NCBI GenBank assembly: GCA_036265535.1
Contig: DATAOV010000108.1
Span: forward strand, 1 to 16,669
Direction of reading: 5' to 3'
Length of the DNA: 16,669 nucleotides
Source: AC-32 sp036265535
GTDB taxonomy: Bacteria; Actinomycetota; Thermoleophilia; Gaiellales; Gaiellaceae
Shown here one piece after another: positions 1 through 6,297 of the stretch. Made by a program: the position numbers and the translations under genes. The notes beneath the pieces are model-generated. The model had not been told where the DNA came from. It searched no databases and saw only the letters and a program-made list of their open reading frames with translations. Within the stretch, counting starts at the first letter, position 1, and the number at the start of each line of letters is the position of its first letter.

Positions 1-1
1 C

Positions 2-217
2 GGGATGGACATCGGCCTCGCGCTCGGGGGCGCGATCTTCACCGAGACGGTCTACAGCCTTCCCGGCTTAGGAAGGACGGCCGTCCAGGCGCTGAACGCG
101 CTCGACCTGCCAACGGTCGAGGGGATCGTCGTCTTCTCGACTCTGGCGATCATCGTCTTCAACCTCATCGTCGACCTCCTCTACGCCTGGATCGATCCGC
201 GGATCAGGCTGGCCTAA
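2..217 (+). CDS. dppB: DppB/OppB-type peptide ABC transporter permease, C-terminal fragment
   Basis: This is the last ~71 codons of an inner-membrane permease that starts before the window. The fragment shows a hydrophobic stretch (GGAIFTETVYSLPGLGR), then a final helix (IVVFSTLAIIVFNLIVDLLY) and the ending DPRIRLA. The PGLGR element and the DPRIR tail are characteristic of the DppB/OppB subunit. DppC-type subunits end differently (GDGLRDALDP-like). The family forms a heterodimeric channel for di- and oligopeptides with DppC. The stop codon lies 12 bases before dppD, so the genes are almost certainly co-transcribed. No dppC follows, so the partner is presumably upstream. The conserved EAA loop that contacts the ATPases would lie before the window and cannot be checked. 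The substrate (peptide, nickel or another solute) cannot be told from this piece. Confidence 0.85.
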   Translation, partial: GMDIGLALGGAIFTETVYSLPGLGRTAVQALNALDLPTVEGIVVFSTLAIIVFNLIVDLLYAWIDPRIRLA

Positions 218-229
218 AGGCGGTAGCGC

Positions 230-1249
230 ATGTCCCTGCTCGAGGTCAGCGACCTTAAGACGCATTTCCGCACCGACGACGGCATCGTCAAGGCCGTAGA
301 CGGCGTCAACTTCTCGGTCGAGAAGGGCCAGACCCTGGGCATCGTCGGCGAGTCCGGCTGCGGCAAGAGCGTCACCTGCCTGACGATCATGGGGCTCAAT
401 CCGAAGGCGAACACGATCTCGAGCGGGGAGGTCCTCTTCGACGGCGAGGACATCCTCCACAGCTCCGCGAGCAAGCTCCGCGACCTGCGCGGGAACAGGA
501 TCGCGATGATCTTCCAGGATCCGATGACCTCGCTGAACCCCGTCTACACGATCGGGGCGCAGCTGGTCGAGGCGGTCCTGCTCCATCGCGACGTGACCAA
601 GAAGCAGGCGCGGGCGCGCGCCGTCGAGCTGCTCAAGGCCGTCGGCATCCCGCGCGCGGAGCGCCGCTTCGCGGACTACCCGCACCAGTTCTCGGGCGGA
701 ATGCGCCAGCGGGTCATGATCGCGATGGCGCTCGTGAACGACCCCGACCTGCTGATCGCCGACGAGCCCACGACTGCCCTCGACGTGACGACGCAGGCGC
801 AGATCCTCGAGCTGATGACGCGTCTCCAGCAGGACTTCGGCAGCGCGATCATGATCATCACGCACGACCTCGGCGTCGTGGCCGAGATCGCAGACGACGT
901 GATGGTGATGTACGCCGCCCAGGTCGTGGAGCAGGGCTCCGCGAACACGATCTTCAAGCGCCCCCACCATCCGTACACGTGGGGCCTGCTCGGCTCGCTG
1001 CCGCGCCTGAACGCCGACGTCGAGCGCCTGGTGCAGATCAAGGGCCAGCCTCCGTCGCTGCTCAATCCGCCGCGCGGCTGCCGCTTCCACCCACGCTGCC
1101 CGTACGTGATGAACGTCTGCAAGGAGCAGGAGCCGCAGCTGCTCCCGGTCAGCGAACAGGGCGAGCACCTGCAACGCTGCCACCTCGACGAGGAGACGAA
1201 GGACCGCGAGGCGCAGAAGCTCCTGGCCGGGATGATGGCGGAGGCCTAG
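230..1249 (+). CDS. dppD: Dipeptide/oligopeptide ABC transporter ATP-binding protein DppD
   Basis: Cytoplasmic ATPase that drives a peptide importer, working as a pair with DppF. The 339 residues match the family length. Walker A is GESGCGKS at residues 40-47, the Q-loop is FQDP at 95-98, the ABC signature is FSGGMRQR at 154-161, Walker B with its Glu is LLIADEP at 174-180, the D-loop is ALD at 183-185, and the H-loop is THD at 211-213. The C-terminal oligo_HPY region holds the typical GCRFHPRCP segment. It has four cysteines, a pattern linked to an iron-sulfur cluster in some DppD proteins; that is family knowledge and not shown here. The ATG start has an AAAGG ribosome site (216-220) at good spacing. 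The gene follows the permease by 12 bases and is followed one base later by dppF. The function of the ATPase is secure; the substrate is not. Confidence 0.95.
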   Translation: MSLLEVSDLKTHFRTDDGIVKAVDGVNFSVEKGQTLGIVGESGCGKSVTCLTIMGLNPKANTISSGEVLFDGEDILHSSASKLRDLRGNRIAMIFQDPMTSLNPVYTIGAQLVEAVLLHRDVTKKQARARAVELLKAVGIPRAERRFADYPHQFSGGMRQRVMIAMALVNDPDLLIADEPTTALDVTTQAQILELMTRLQQDFGSAIMIITHDLGVVAEIADDVMVMYAAQVVEQGSANTIFKRPHHPYTWGLLGSLPRLNADVERLVQIKGQPPSLLNPPRGCRFHPRCPYVMNVCKEQEPQLLPVSEQGEHLQRCHLDEETKDREAQKLLAGMMAEA

Positions 1250-1250
1250 G

Positions 1251-2342
1251 GTGGCGACGAACTCTCAGCCCGAGGCTTTTTACTCGAACGGCTCCGAGCT
1301 CCTCGTCGTCGAAGACCTGAAGAAGCACTTCCCTGTCACGCGCGGGATCGTCTTCCAGAAGCAAATCGGGGCGGTCAAGGCCGTGGACGGGGTCTCGTTC
1401 ACGGTGCGCGAGGGCGAGACCCTCGGCGTCGTCGGCGAGTCGGGCTGCGGGAAGTCGACGATGGCGCGCTGCATCATGCGCCTGCTCGACCCGACCGGCG
1501 GCCGCGTCGTCTTCGACGGCCGAGACATCACGAGCCTCTCCCGCGCCCAGCTGCGCCCGATCAGGCGTGAGATGATGATGATCTTCCAGGATCCGTACGC
1601 GTCGCTGAACGCGCGCAAACGGGTCGGCTTCATCGTCGCCGAGGCCCTTGAGGTGCACAAGCTCGGCACGGCGGCCGAGGTCAAGCGGCGCGTGCAGGAG
1701 CTGCTCGAGGTCGTCGGCCTCAACCCGGAGCACTACAACCGCTTTCCGCACGAGTTCTCCGGCGGCCAGCGCCAGCGCATCGGCGTCGCGCGCGCGCTTG
1801 CGGTCAACCCGAAGCTGATCGTCTGCGACGAGCCCGTCTCGGCGCTCGACGTCTCGGTGCAGGCCCAGATCCTGAACCTGCTCAAGGACCTACAGCGGGA
1901 CTTCGGGCTGACGTACGTGTTCATCGCGCACGACCTCAACGTCGTCCGCCACATCTCCGACCGCGTCCTGGTCATGTACCTCGGGCACACGGTCGAGCTC
2001 GCCGCGCGGCAGCAGCTGTACAGCGAGCCGAAGCACCCGTACACGGGCGCGCTGCTCTCGGCGGTCCCGATCCCCGATCCGGAGGTGGGTCGGGGGCGCA
2101 AGCGGATCGTGCTCGAAGGCGACGTGCCGAGCCCGATCAACCCGCCCTCGGCCTGCTGGTTCCATCCTCGTTGCCCGCGCTTCCGCGAGGGGCACTGCGA
2201 CGTCGAGACGCCGCCGCTGTACGAGTTCGGCGACGGCCACGTGGCCGCCTGTCACTACCCTCTTGAGCGATGGCCGATGACGGAAGAGGAAATGAGGCGC
2301 GCGACGTCGTCACCGACGACGGCGACGCCGGCGGCCGGCTAG
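1251..2342 (+). CDS. dppF: Dipeptide/oligopeptide ABC transporter ATP-binding protein DppF
   Basis: Second ATPase of the peptide importer, pairing with DppD beneath the permeases. The 363-residue protein has Walker A GESGCGKS at 62-69, Q-loop FQDP at 112-115, signature FSGGQRQR at 169-176, Walker B LIVCDEP at 189-195, D-loop ALD at 198-200 and H-loop AHD at 226-228. The C-terminal oligo_HPY domain carries CWFHPRCP and later cysteines, like DppD. The start is a GTG one base after the dppD stop, with a GGAGG ribosome site (1240-1244) inside the end of dppD, consistent with coupled translation. A low-complexity Thr/Pro/Ala tail (about the last 15 residues) lies where the next gene overlaps, so it is probably shaped by that overlap. 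AppF or OppF would be equally valid names. Confidence 0.95.
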   Translation: MATNSQPEAFYSNGSELLVVEDLKKHFPVTRGIVFQKQIGAVKAVDGVSFTVREGETLGVVGESGCGKSTMARCIMRLLDPTGGRVVFDGRDITSLSRAQLRPIRREMMMIFQDPYASLNARKRVGFIVAEALEVHKLGTAAEVKRRVQELLEVVGLNPEHYNRFPHEFSGGQRQRIGVARALAVNPKLIVCDEPVSALDVSVQAQILNLLKDLQRDFGLTYVFIAHDLNVVRHISDRVLVMYLGHTVELAARQQLYSEPKHPYTGALLSAVPIPDPEVGRGRKRIVLEGDVPSPINPPSACWFHPRCPRFREGHCDVETPPLYEFGDGHVAACHYPLERWPMTEEEMRRATSSPTTATPAAG

Positions 2343-2704
2343 GGCCCCACCTCATCGCGGCGCTCCGGCGCCTGCTCGTCGTGATCGTCTTCGCGGCGGC
2401 CTTCACCGTGGTCGGGTCGGTGATCCTCGGCCTGCTGCTCGGCGCCTCGCTGAGCCGCTCGATCGCCATCGGCTTCTACCTCGTCGGCTCGTTCTGGCTC
2501 GTCTCGGGCTTCTTCGTCGGGAATCGCGGCCCAGTGCGCCTGAAGAGCGACCTCGGCGCCCCGCTGTTCGGCTCCCGCTTCGTTCGCTGGGCGACGCCAG
2601 AGGAGCGCGAAGAGACGATCAACATGTCGGCGATCTACGTGTTGCTCGGATTCGTGCTCATCCTCTTTGGATTTGCGGCCGACACCCGGTATAGCTTGTT
2701 CTAG
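2270..2704 (+). CDS. Small three-helix membrane protein, function unknown
   Basis: I do not recognise this 144-residue protein. It has an acidic N-terminus of about 25 residues, then hydrophobic helices at roughly 33-57 and 64-82, a polar loop with charged residues (about 84-115), and a last helix at about 119-137. It resembles small conserved actinobacterial membrane proteins with no assigned role. The ATG start overlaps dppF by 73 bases in another frame. No later in-frame ATG precedes the first helix, and the next GTG would cut into the helix, so the long overlap seems real. Only a weak ribosome site is visible, so translation may depend on ribosomes finishing dppF. The overlap places it in the dpp operon, but no role in peptide uptake can be inferred from sequence. 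Confidence 0.72.
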   Translation: MADDGRGNEARDVVTDDGDAGGRLGPHLIAALRRLLVVIVFAAAFTVVGSVILGLLLGASLSRSIAIGFYLVGSFWLVSGFFVGNRGPVRLKSDLGAPLFGSRFVRWATPEEREETINMSAIYVLLGFVLILFGFAADTRYSLF

Positions 2705-2726
2705 TCTGCAAGAACATTCATCTAAC
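2696..2726 (+). promoter_or_regulatory. Weak candidate promoter before the zf-HC2 gene
   Basis: The 51 bases between the small membrane protein and the zf-HC2 gene are AT-rich for this genome. TTGTTC (2696-2701) and TCTAAC (2721-2726) could serve as -35 and -10 elements, but the 19-base spacer is long and each hexamer is a partial match. TATAGC (2690-2695) is an alternative -10. A purine-rich GGGATAGG (2735-2742) lies 13 bases before the ATG and is a distant ribosome site. Low confidence. Confidence 0.22.
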
Positions 2727-2755
2727 TTCGACAAGGGATAGGCGTCAGAACGAAT

Positions 2756-3232
2756 ATGCGAGAACTAAGGGCACAGAGCCGCGTGTGTGACCGCGCGCGC
2801 GAATATTCGTCCCGCTCGCTCGACGGTGAGCTGTCCGACTTCGAGCGGGCGCTCCTCGAGACGCATCTCGAGCGGTGCGCGGCGTGCCGTGCCTACTCGG
2901 TCGAGCTGACCGAGATCGTGACGCGCCTGCGTGTCGCGCCGCTGGAAGCGCTGCCCCAGCCGATCTCGCTTCCGTCCAGGCGCCGCGTCCGCGCCCGCGT
3001 GTTCCAGGGCGCAGCCGCCGTCGCAGCGGCTGCCGTCGCGGCGACCGCGGGGCTCGTCGGCTCACTGCAGTCGCACCCCACTGAGGCCCGGCCGAATCCA
3101 ACCCTCGACGCGATCGTCCGCGCAGACGACTTCCACTCGCAGGACATCCAGCTCATGCACCAGTTCCGCGCCATGGCGAACATGCCCAAGAAGAGCATCG
3201 TCCTGGCCCAAAGCGGCAAGAAGCCGACGTAA
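2756..3232 (+). CDS. zf-HC2 (anti-sigma factor-like) single-pass membrane protein
   Basis: This 158-residue protein begins with a putative zinc-binding anti-sigma domain: HLERCAAC at residues 37-44 gives the HxxxCxxC motif, and Cys11 is a likely fourth ligand. A linker rich in Pro and Arg (about 60-81) leads to an Ala/Val/Gly-rich helix at about 82-104, probably a membrane segment. About 50 residues outside follow, without a recognised domain. In the family, such proteins hold an ECF sigma factor at the membrane through the cytoplasmic zinc domain. No sigma factor gene is adjacent on either side here, so the partner, if any, is elsewhere. It could also be one of the zf-HC2 proteins that are not anti-sigma factors. 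The ATG start keeps the whole domain. Confidence 0.78.
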   Translation: MRELRAQSRVCDRAREYSSRSLDGELSDFERALLETHLERCAACRAYSVELTEIVTRLRVAPLEALPQPISLPSRRRVRARVFQGAAAVAAAAVAATAGLVGSLQSHPTEARPNPTLDAIVRADDFHSQDIQLMHQFRAMANMPKKSIVLAQSGKKPT

Positions 3233-3253
3233 CACACGCCCCTCTCGAACGAC

Positions 3254-3299
3254 TACGGTATTGGCGATGATGCCGTCGCTCGTCACCTCGTACGTCTGA
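3254..3299 (+). other. Possible leaderless 10-codon leader ORF upstream of atpD
   Basis: TACGGT (3254-3259) is followed after exactly 7 bases by ATG at 3267. This starts the ORF MMPSLVTSYV ending at TGA 3297-3299. The same hexamer-to-start spacing occurs before ugd, ahcY and secA in this window. A GC-rich hairpin begins 11 bases after the stop. This could be a leader peptide, or a chance match in a spacer. There is no homology argument for it. Confidence 0.25.
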
Positions 3300-3310
3300 A
3301 GCCTCGATCA

Positions 3311-3329
3311 CGCCGCCCGGGTGGCGGCG
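3311..3329 (+). terminator. GC hairpin without T-tract between zf-HC2 gene and atpD
   Basis: CGCCGCC (3311-3317) pairs perfectly with GGCGGCG (3323-3329) around a five-base loop. No run of T follows, so it is not a classical intrinsic terminator. It may end the upstream transcript in a factor-dependent way or be a leader structure for atpD. Confidence 0.4.
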
Positions 3330-3388
3330 CTTGCCGAGGATCGGCGTTCACTGCTCCTGGTAGAGGATCGAGACCGGGTGTGCTTCGG

Positions 3389-3458
3389 TAGACTCACGGC
3401 GCTCGGCGGGCGGCTCCAACGCCGCCTCCGGAAGGCACCCGACCCACCTCTCCAGGAG
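3389..3458 (+). promoter_or_regulatory. atpD upstream region: candidate -10, second hairpin and ribosome binding site
   Basis: TAGACT (3389-3394) fits the TAnnnT -10 pattern seen elsewhere in the window, but no convincing -35 was found. A start near 3401 would give a leader of about 60 bases. That leader contains a second hairpin: GGCGGC (3409-3414) pairs with GCCGCC (3421-3426) around a six-base loop. AGGAG (3454-3458) lies four bases before the atpD ATG and is a good ribosome site. The remainder of the 3233-3462 gap shows nothing recognisable. Confidence 0.35.
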
Positions 3459-3462
3459 ACGC

Positions 3463-4965
3463 ATGCCTGACCAAGAGAACGGCCAGAACGTCGGCAAGAT
3501 CGTCGAGATCAAGGGCGTCGTCATCGACGCGCTCTTCACCGAGCGGCTGCCGGAGATCTACACGGCGCTGCGCATCCAGCTGCCCGAGCGCCCGGAGGGG
3601 CCGGCGGTCGACCTGATCGCGGAGGTCCAACAGCACCTCGGTGACGACCGGGTGCGCGCGGTCGCGATGGACGCCACGGACGGCATCCCGCGCGGCGTCG
3701 ACGTGATCGACACGGGTGCGCCGATCAGCGTGCCGGTCGGCGAGCAGACGCTCGGCCGCCTGCTGAACGTTCTCGGCGACACGATCGACGAGGGCGACGC
3801 GCTGACCGACGACGTCGAGCGCTGGCCGATCCACCGCGATCCGCCGACCTTCGAATCCTTGCGGCCGACCATGGAGATCTTCGAGACCGGCATCAAGGTG
3901 ATCGACCTCGTCGCGCCGTTCGTGCGCGGCGGCAAGGTCGGCCTCTTCGGCGGCGCCGGGCTCGGCAAGACCGTGCTCATCCAGGAGCTGATCCGCAACG
4001 TCGCCCAGGAGCACGAGGGCTACTCGGTGTTCGCGGGCGTGGGCGAGCGCACGCGGGAGGGCAACGACCTCTGGCTCGAGATGACCGAGTCGGGCGTGCT
4101 CGGCTCGACGGCGCTCGTCTTCGGGCAGATGAACGAGCCGCCCGGCGCGCGCCTGCGCGTCGGCCTCTCGGGTCTGACGATGGCCGAGTACTTCCGCGAC
4201 GAGGGCGGAGGCCGCGACGTCCTGCTCTTCATCGACAACATCTTCCGCTTCGTCCAGGCGGGCTCCGAGGTCTCGGCGCTCCTCGGCCGCATGCCGAGCG
4301 CCGTCGGCTACCAGCCGACCCTCGCGACCGAGATGGGGCAGCTGCAGGAGCGGATCACCTCGACCCGCCAGGGTTCGGTCACGTCGGTGCAGGCGATCTA
4401 CGTGCCGGCCGACGACCTCACCGACCCGGCGCCGGCGAACACCTTCGCCCACCTCGACGCGTTCATCACGCTCTCGCGGCCGATCTCCGAGAAGGGCATC
4501 TACCCGGCGATCGACCCGCTCGACTCGACGTCACGGGCCCTCCAGCCGGACATCGTCTCGCCGGAGCACTACGAGACCGCGACTCGCGTGCAGGAGGTGC
4601 TGCAGCGGTACAAGGACCTGCAGGACATCATCGCCATCCTCGGCATGGACGAGCTCTCGGACGAGGACCGGCTGATCGTGCAGCGGGCGCGCAAGATCGA
4701 GCGCTTCCTCTCGCAGCCGATGTTCGTCGCCGAGGCGTTCACCGGCCAGCCCGGGAAGTTCGTGCGCCTGGAGGAGACGATCAACGGCTTCACCGAGATC
4801 CTCGACGGCAAGCACGACGACCTGCCCGAGCAGTCCTTCTACATGGTGGGGACGATCGAAGAGGCAGTGGCGAAGGCACGCGGCGAGAGCGACGAGTCCG
4901 GGGCCGAGGAAGACCAGGCGGAAGCTAGCGCCGAGCCCGAAGAGGCCGAGCCCGTTCCGGCCTAG
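3463..4965 (+). CDS. atpD: F1Fo ATP synthase subunit beta
   Basis: Catalytic subunit of the F1 head, which makes ATP from ADP and phosphate using the proton gradient. The 500-residue protein shows the beta-barrel N-domain, the Walker A loop GGAGLGKT at 163-170 (catalytic Lys169), the catalytic-Glu segment GERTREGNDL, QMNEPPGAR, FIDNIFRF, the F-type signature PSAVGYQPTL, STRQGSVTSVQ, VPADDLTDPAPA, and the C-terminal SQPMFVAEAFTG. Two oddities stand out. Walker A has Leu167 where Val is near-universal, and an extra acidic Glu/Ala/Pro-rich tail of about 30 residues follows the usual ending (YMVGTIEEAVAKA). The gene overlaps atpC by one base. The gamma-subunit gene normally just upstream is absent; a long leader and the zf-HC2 gene are there instead. 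The ATG start is supported by AGGAG. Confidence 0.97.
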   Translation: MPDQENGQNVGKIVEIKGVVIDALFTERLPEIYTALRIQLPERPEGPAVDLIAEVQQHLGDDRVRAVAMDATDGIPRGVDVIDTGAPISVPVGEQTLGRLLNVLGDTIDEGDALTDDVERWPIHRDPPTFESLRPTMEIFETGIKVIDLVAPFVRGGKVGLFGGAGLGKTVLIQELIRNVAQEHEGYSVFAGVGERTREGNDLWLEMTESGVLGSTALVFGQMNEPPGARLRVGLSGLTMAEYFRDEGGGRDVLLFIDNIFRFVQAGSEVSALLGRMPSAVGYQPTLATEMGQLQERITSTRQGSVTSVQAIYVPADDLTDPAPANTFAHLDAFITLSRPISEKGIYPAIDPLDSTSRALQPDIVSPEHYETATRVQEVLQRYKDLQDIIAILGMDELSDEDRLIVQRARKIERFLSQPMFVAEAFTGQPGKFVRLEETINGFTEILDGKHDDLPEQSFYMVGTIEEAVAKARGESDESGAEEDQAEASAEPEEAEPVPA

Positions 4966-5393
4966 TGGCGACGGGGAAAACGTTCGCACTCTCGCTCGTC
5001 ACGCCCGACGGCGCGGCGTTCGAGGGTGAGGTGGAGATGCTGATCGTGCCGGGCGACGCCGGCGAGATCGGTGTCCTCGCGCGGCACGCGCCGCTCGTGG
5101 CCATGCTCAAGGCGGGCTCGACTCGGATCTACCGCGACCGCGACAGCCAGGACGTGCTCGAGTTTGCCACCGGCCCGGGGTTCTTCAAGGTAGAGCAGGA
5201 CCGGGCACTCGCGCTGGTGGACGACGCCGTCGAGGCCCGCGAGATCGACGACGCGCGGGCGCGCGAGCAGCTCGAGCAGGCGCGCGCCGAGCTCGAGCGC
5301 CTCGACCGCGGCGAATCCGACGTCGACCGCTGGCAGCTCGAGCAGCGTGTCCGACACGCCGAGAACCAGCTCGAGGTCGCCGGCCGTGGCTGA
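4965..5393 (+). CDS. atpC: F1Fo ATP synthase subunit epsilon
   Basis: Subunit of the rotary central stalk that couples gamma to the c-ring and can inhibit ATP hydrolysis. The 142-residue protein has the N-terminal beta-sandwich (FALSLVTPDGAAFEGEVEML, then VPGDAGEIGVLARHAPLVA, a hallmark of the family) to about residue 88. A highly charged helical C-terminal region of about 50 residues follows, typical of the inhibitory helices. The start is a GTG whose G is the last base of the atpD stop codon, so translation is coupled to atpD. The beta-epsilon order is the normal end of an atp operon. The next gene overlaps its last 8 bases, which places the methionine synthase pair in the same transcript. 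Confidence 0.95.
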   Translation: MATGKTFALSLVTPDGAAFEGEVEMLIVPGDAGEIGVLARHAPLVAMLKAGSTRIYRDRDSQDVLEFATGPGFFKVEQDRALALVDDAVEAREIDDARAREQLEQARAELERLDRGESDVDRWQLEQRVRHAENQLEVAGRG

Positions 5394-6297
5394 GCTGCAG
5401 GCGTTCGCCCCCGGCATCTACCCGCGCTCCGAGGAGCTCGTCCAGGCGACGCGCGACCTCGACCGAGGGCGAACGACGCCCGAGGCGGTCGAGGAGCAGG
5501 TCGAGCGCGACAGCGCGGCCTGCGTGACCGCGCAACAGGACGCGGGTCTCGATCTCCTGGGGGACGGGATGCTGCGCTGGCAGGACCACTTCCGGCCGCT
5601 GCTCGAGGCCGCCGACGGGCTCGAGACGGGCGCGCTGACGCGCTTCCTCGACACCAACACCTTCTACCGGGCGCCGAAGGCGACGGCCGCGACGCCGAAG
5701 CTCGGCGCACCGCTCGGCGAGCGTTACCTCTCGCCGCTGCCCGGACCACGGCTCGTCACGCTGCCGTCTCCCTTCGCCCTCGCGAAGGGCACCGGGGTCA
5801 CGCCCCGGACGATGGCCGAGGGTGTGCTCAAGCCGCAGCTCGACGCGGTCGACGCCGAGCTCGTCGTCCTCGTCGAGCCGTTCCTCGCGCACGAGGAGTC
5901 CGCCTCCCTCGACGACCTCGCGGAAGCGCTCGAGGTGCTCGTCGGCGGCCCCAAGGTCGCGATCTGGTTCACGTTCGGCGATGCCCGGTCGCTGCTGGAG
6001 CAGGGCGCAGCCGACCTCCCGGTCGACGGGATCGGGGTCGACTTCTACGCCACGCATCTGAGCGACGTGCCGGACGGCTTCTCGAAGCTGCTCTTGGCCG
6101 GCGTCGTGGACGTGCGCAGCTCGCTGCTCGAGGAGCCGCGCGAGCTCGCTGCCTTCGCGCAGCGCTTGGGTGAGCGCGCGGAGAGAATCGCCCTCGTCCC
6201 GAACGGCGACCTCCAGTACGTCTCCGTGCCGATCGCCCGCGAGAAGCTCGCGCGACTCGGCAAGGCCAGAACCGCGACGACGGAGGCAGCAGCATGA
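5386..6297 (+). CDS. MetE N-terminal-domain-like protein (split cobalamin-independent methionine synthase)
   Basis: This 303-residue protein resembles the N-terminal (folate-side) barrel of cobalamin-independent methionine synthase. Recognisable pieces are an AGLDLLGDGMLRWQDH segment (cf. GLD..P.GDFS.YD in MetE), TRFLDTNTFYRAP (cf. the TKWFDTNYHY-type motif of the N-domain), LPSPFALAK, and a C-terminal VPNGDLQYVSVP in the place of CSLLHVP. None of the zinc ligands of the catalytic barrel is present, as expected for the N-domain. I chose the GTG at 5386 (start MAELQAFAPGIYPR) because GAGGT (5373-5377) sits 8 bases upstream. An ATG-type start 39 bases earlier would add residues from deep inside atpC. 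It overlaps atpC by 8 bases and the next gene by 4 (ATGA), so both halves are probably made together. In most bacteria the two barrels are one ~750-residue protein. Confidence 0.75.
   Translation: MAELQAFAPGIYPRSEELVQATRDLDRGRTTPEAVEEQVERDSAACVTAQQDAGLDLLGDGMLRWQDHFRPLLEAADGLETGALTRFLDTNTFYRAPKATAATPKLGAPLGERYLSPLPGPRLVTLPSPFALAKGTGVTPRTMAEGVLKPQLDAVDAELVVLVEPFLAHEESASLDDLAEALEVLVGGPKVAIWFTFGDARSLLEQGAADLPVDGIGVDFYATHLSDVPDGFSKLLLAGVVDVRSSLLEEPRELAAFAQRLGERAERIALVPNGDLQYVSVPIAREKLARLGKARTATTEAAA

Noticed and set aside
5347..5385. Earlier ATG start for the MetE N-domain-like gene
   Set aside because: It would overlap atpC by 47 bases and add 13 unconserved residues; GTG 5386 has a ribosome site and starts near the conserved part.
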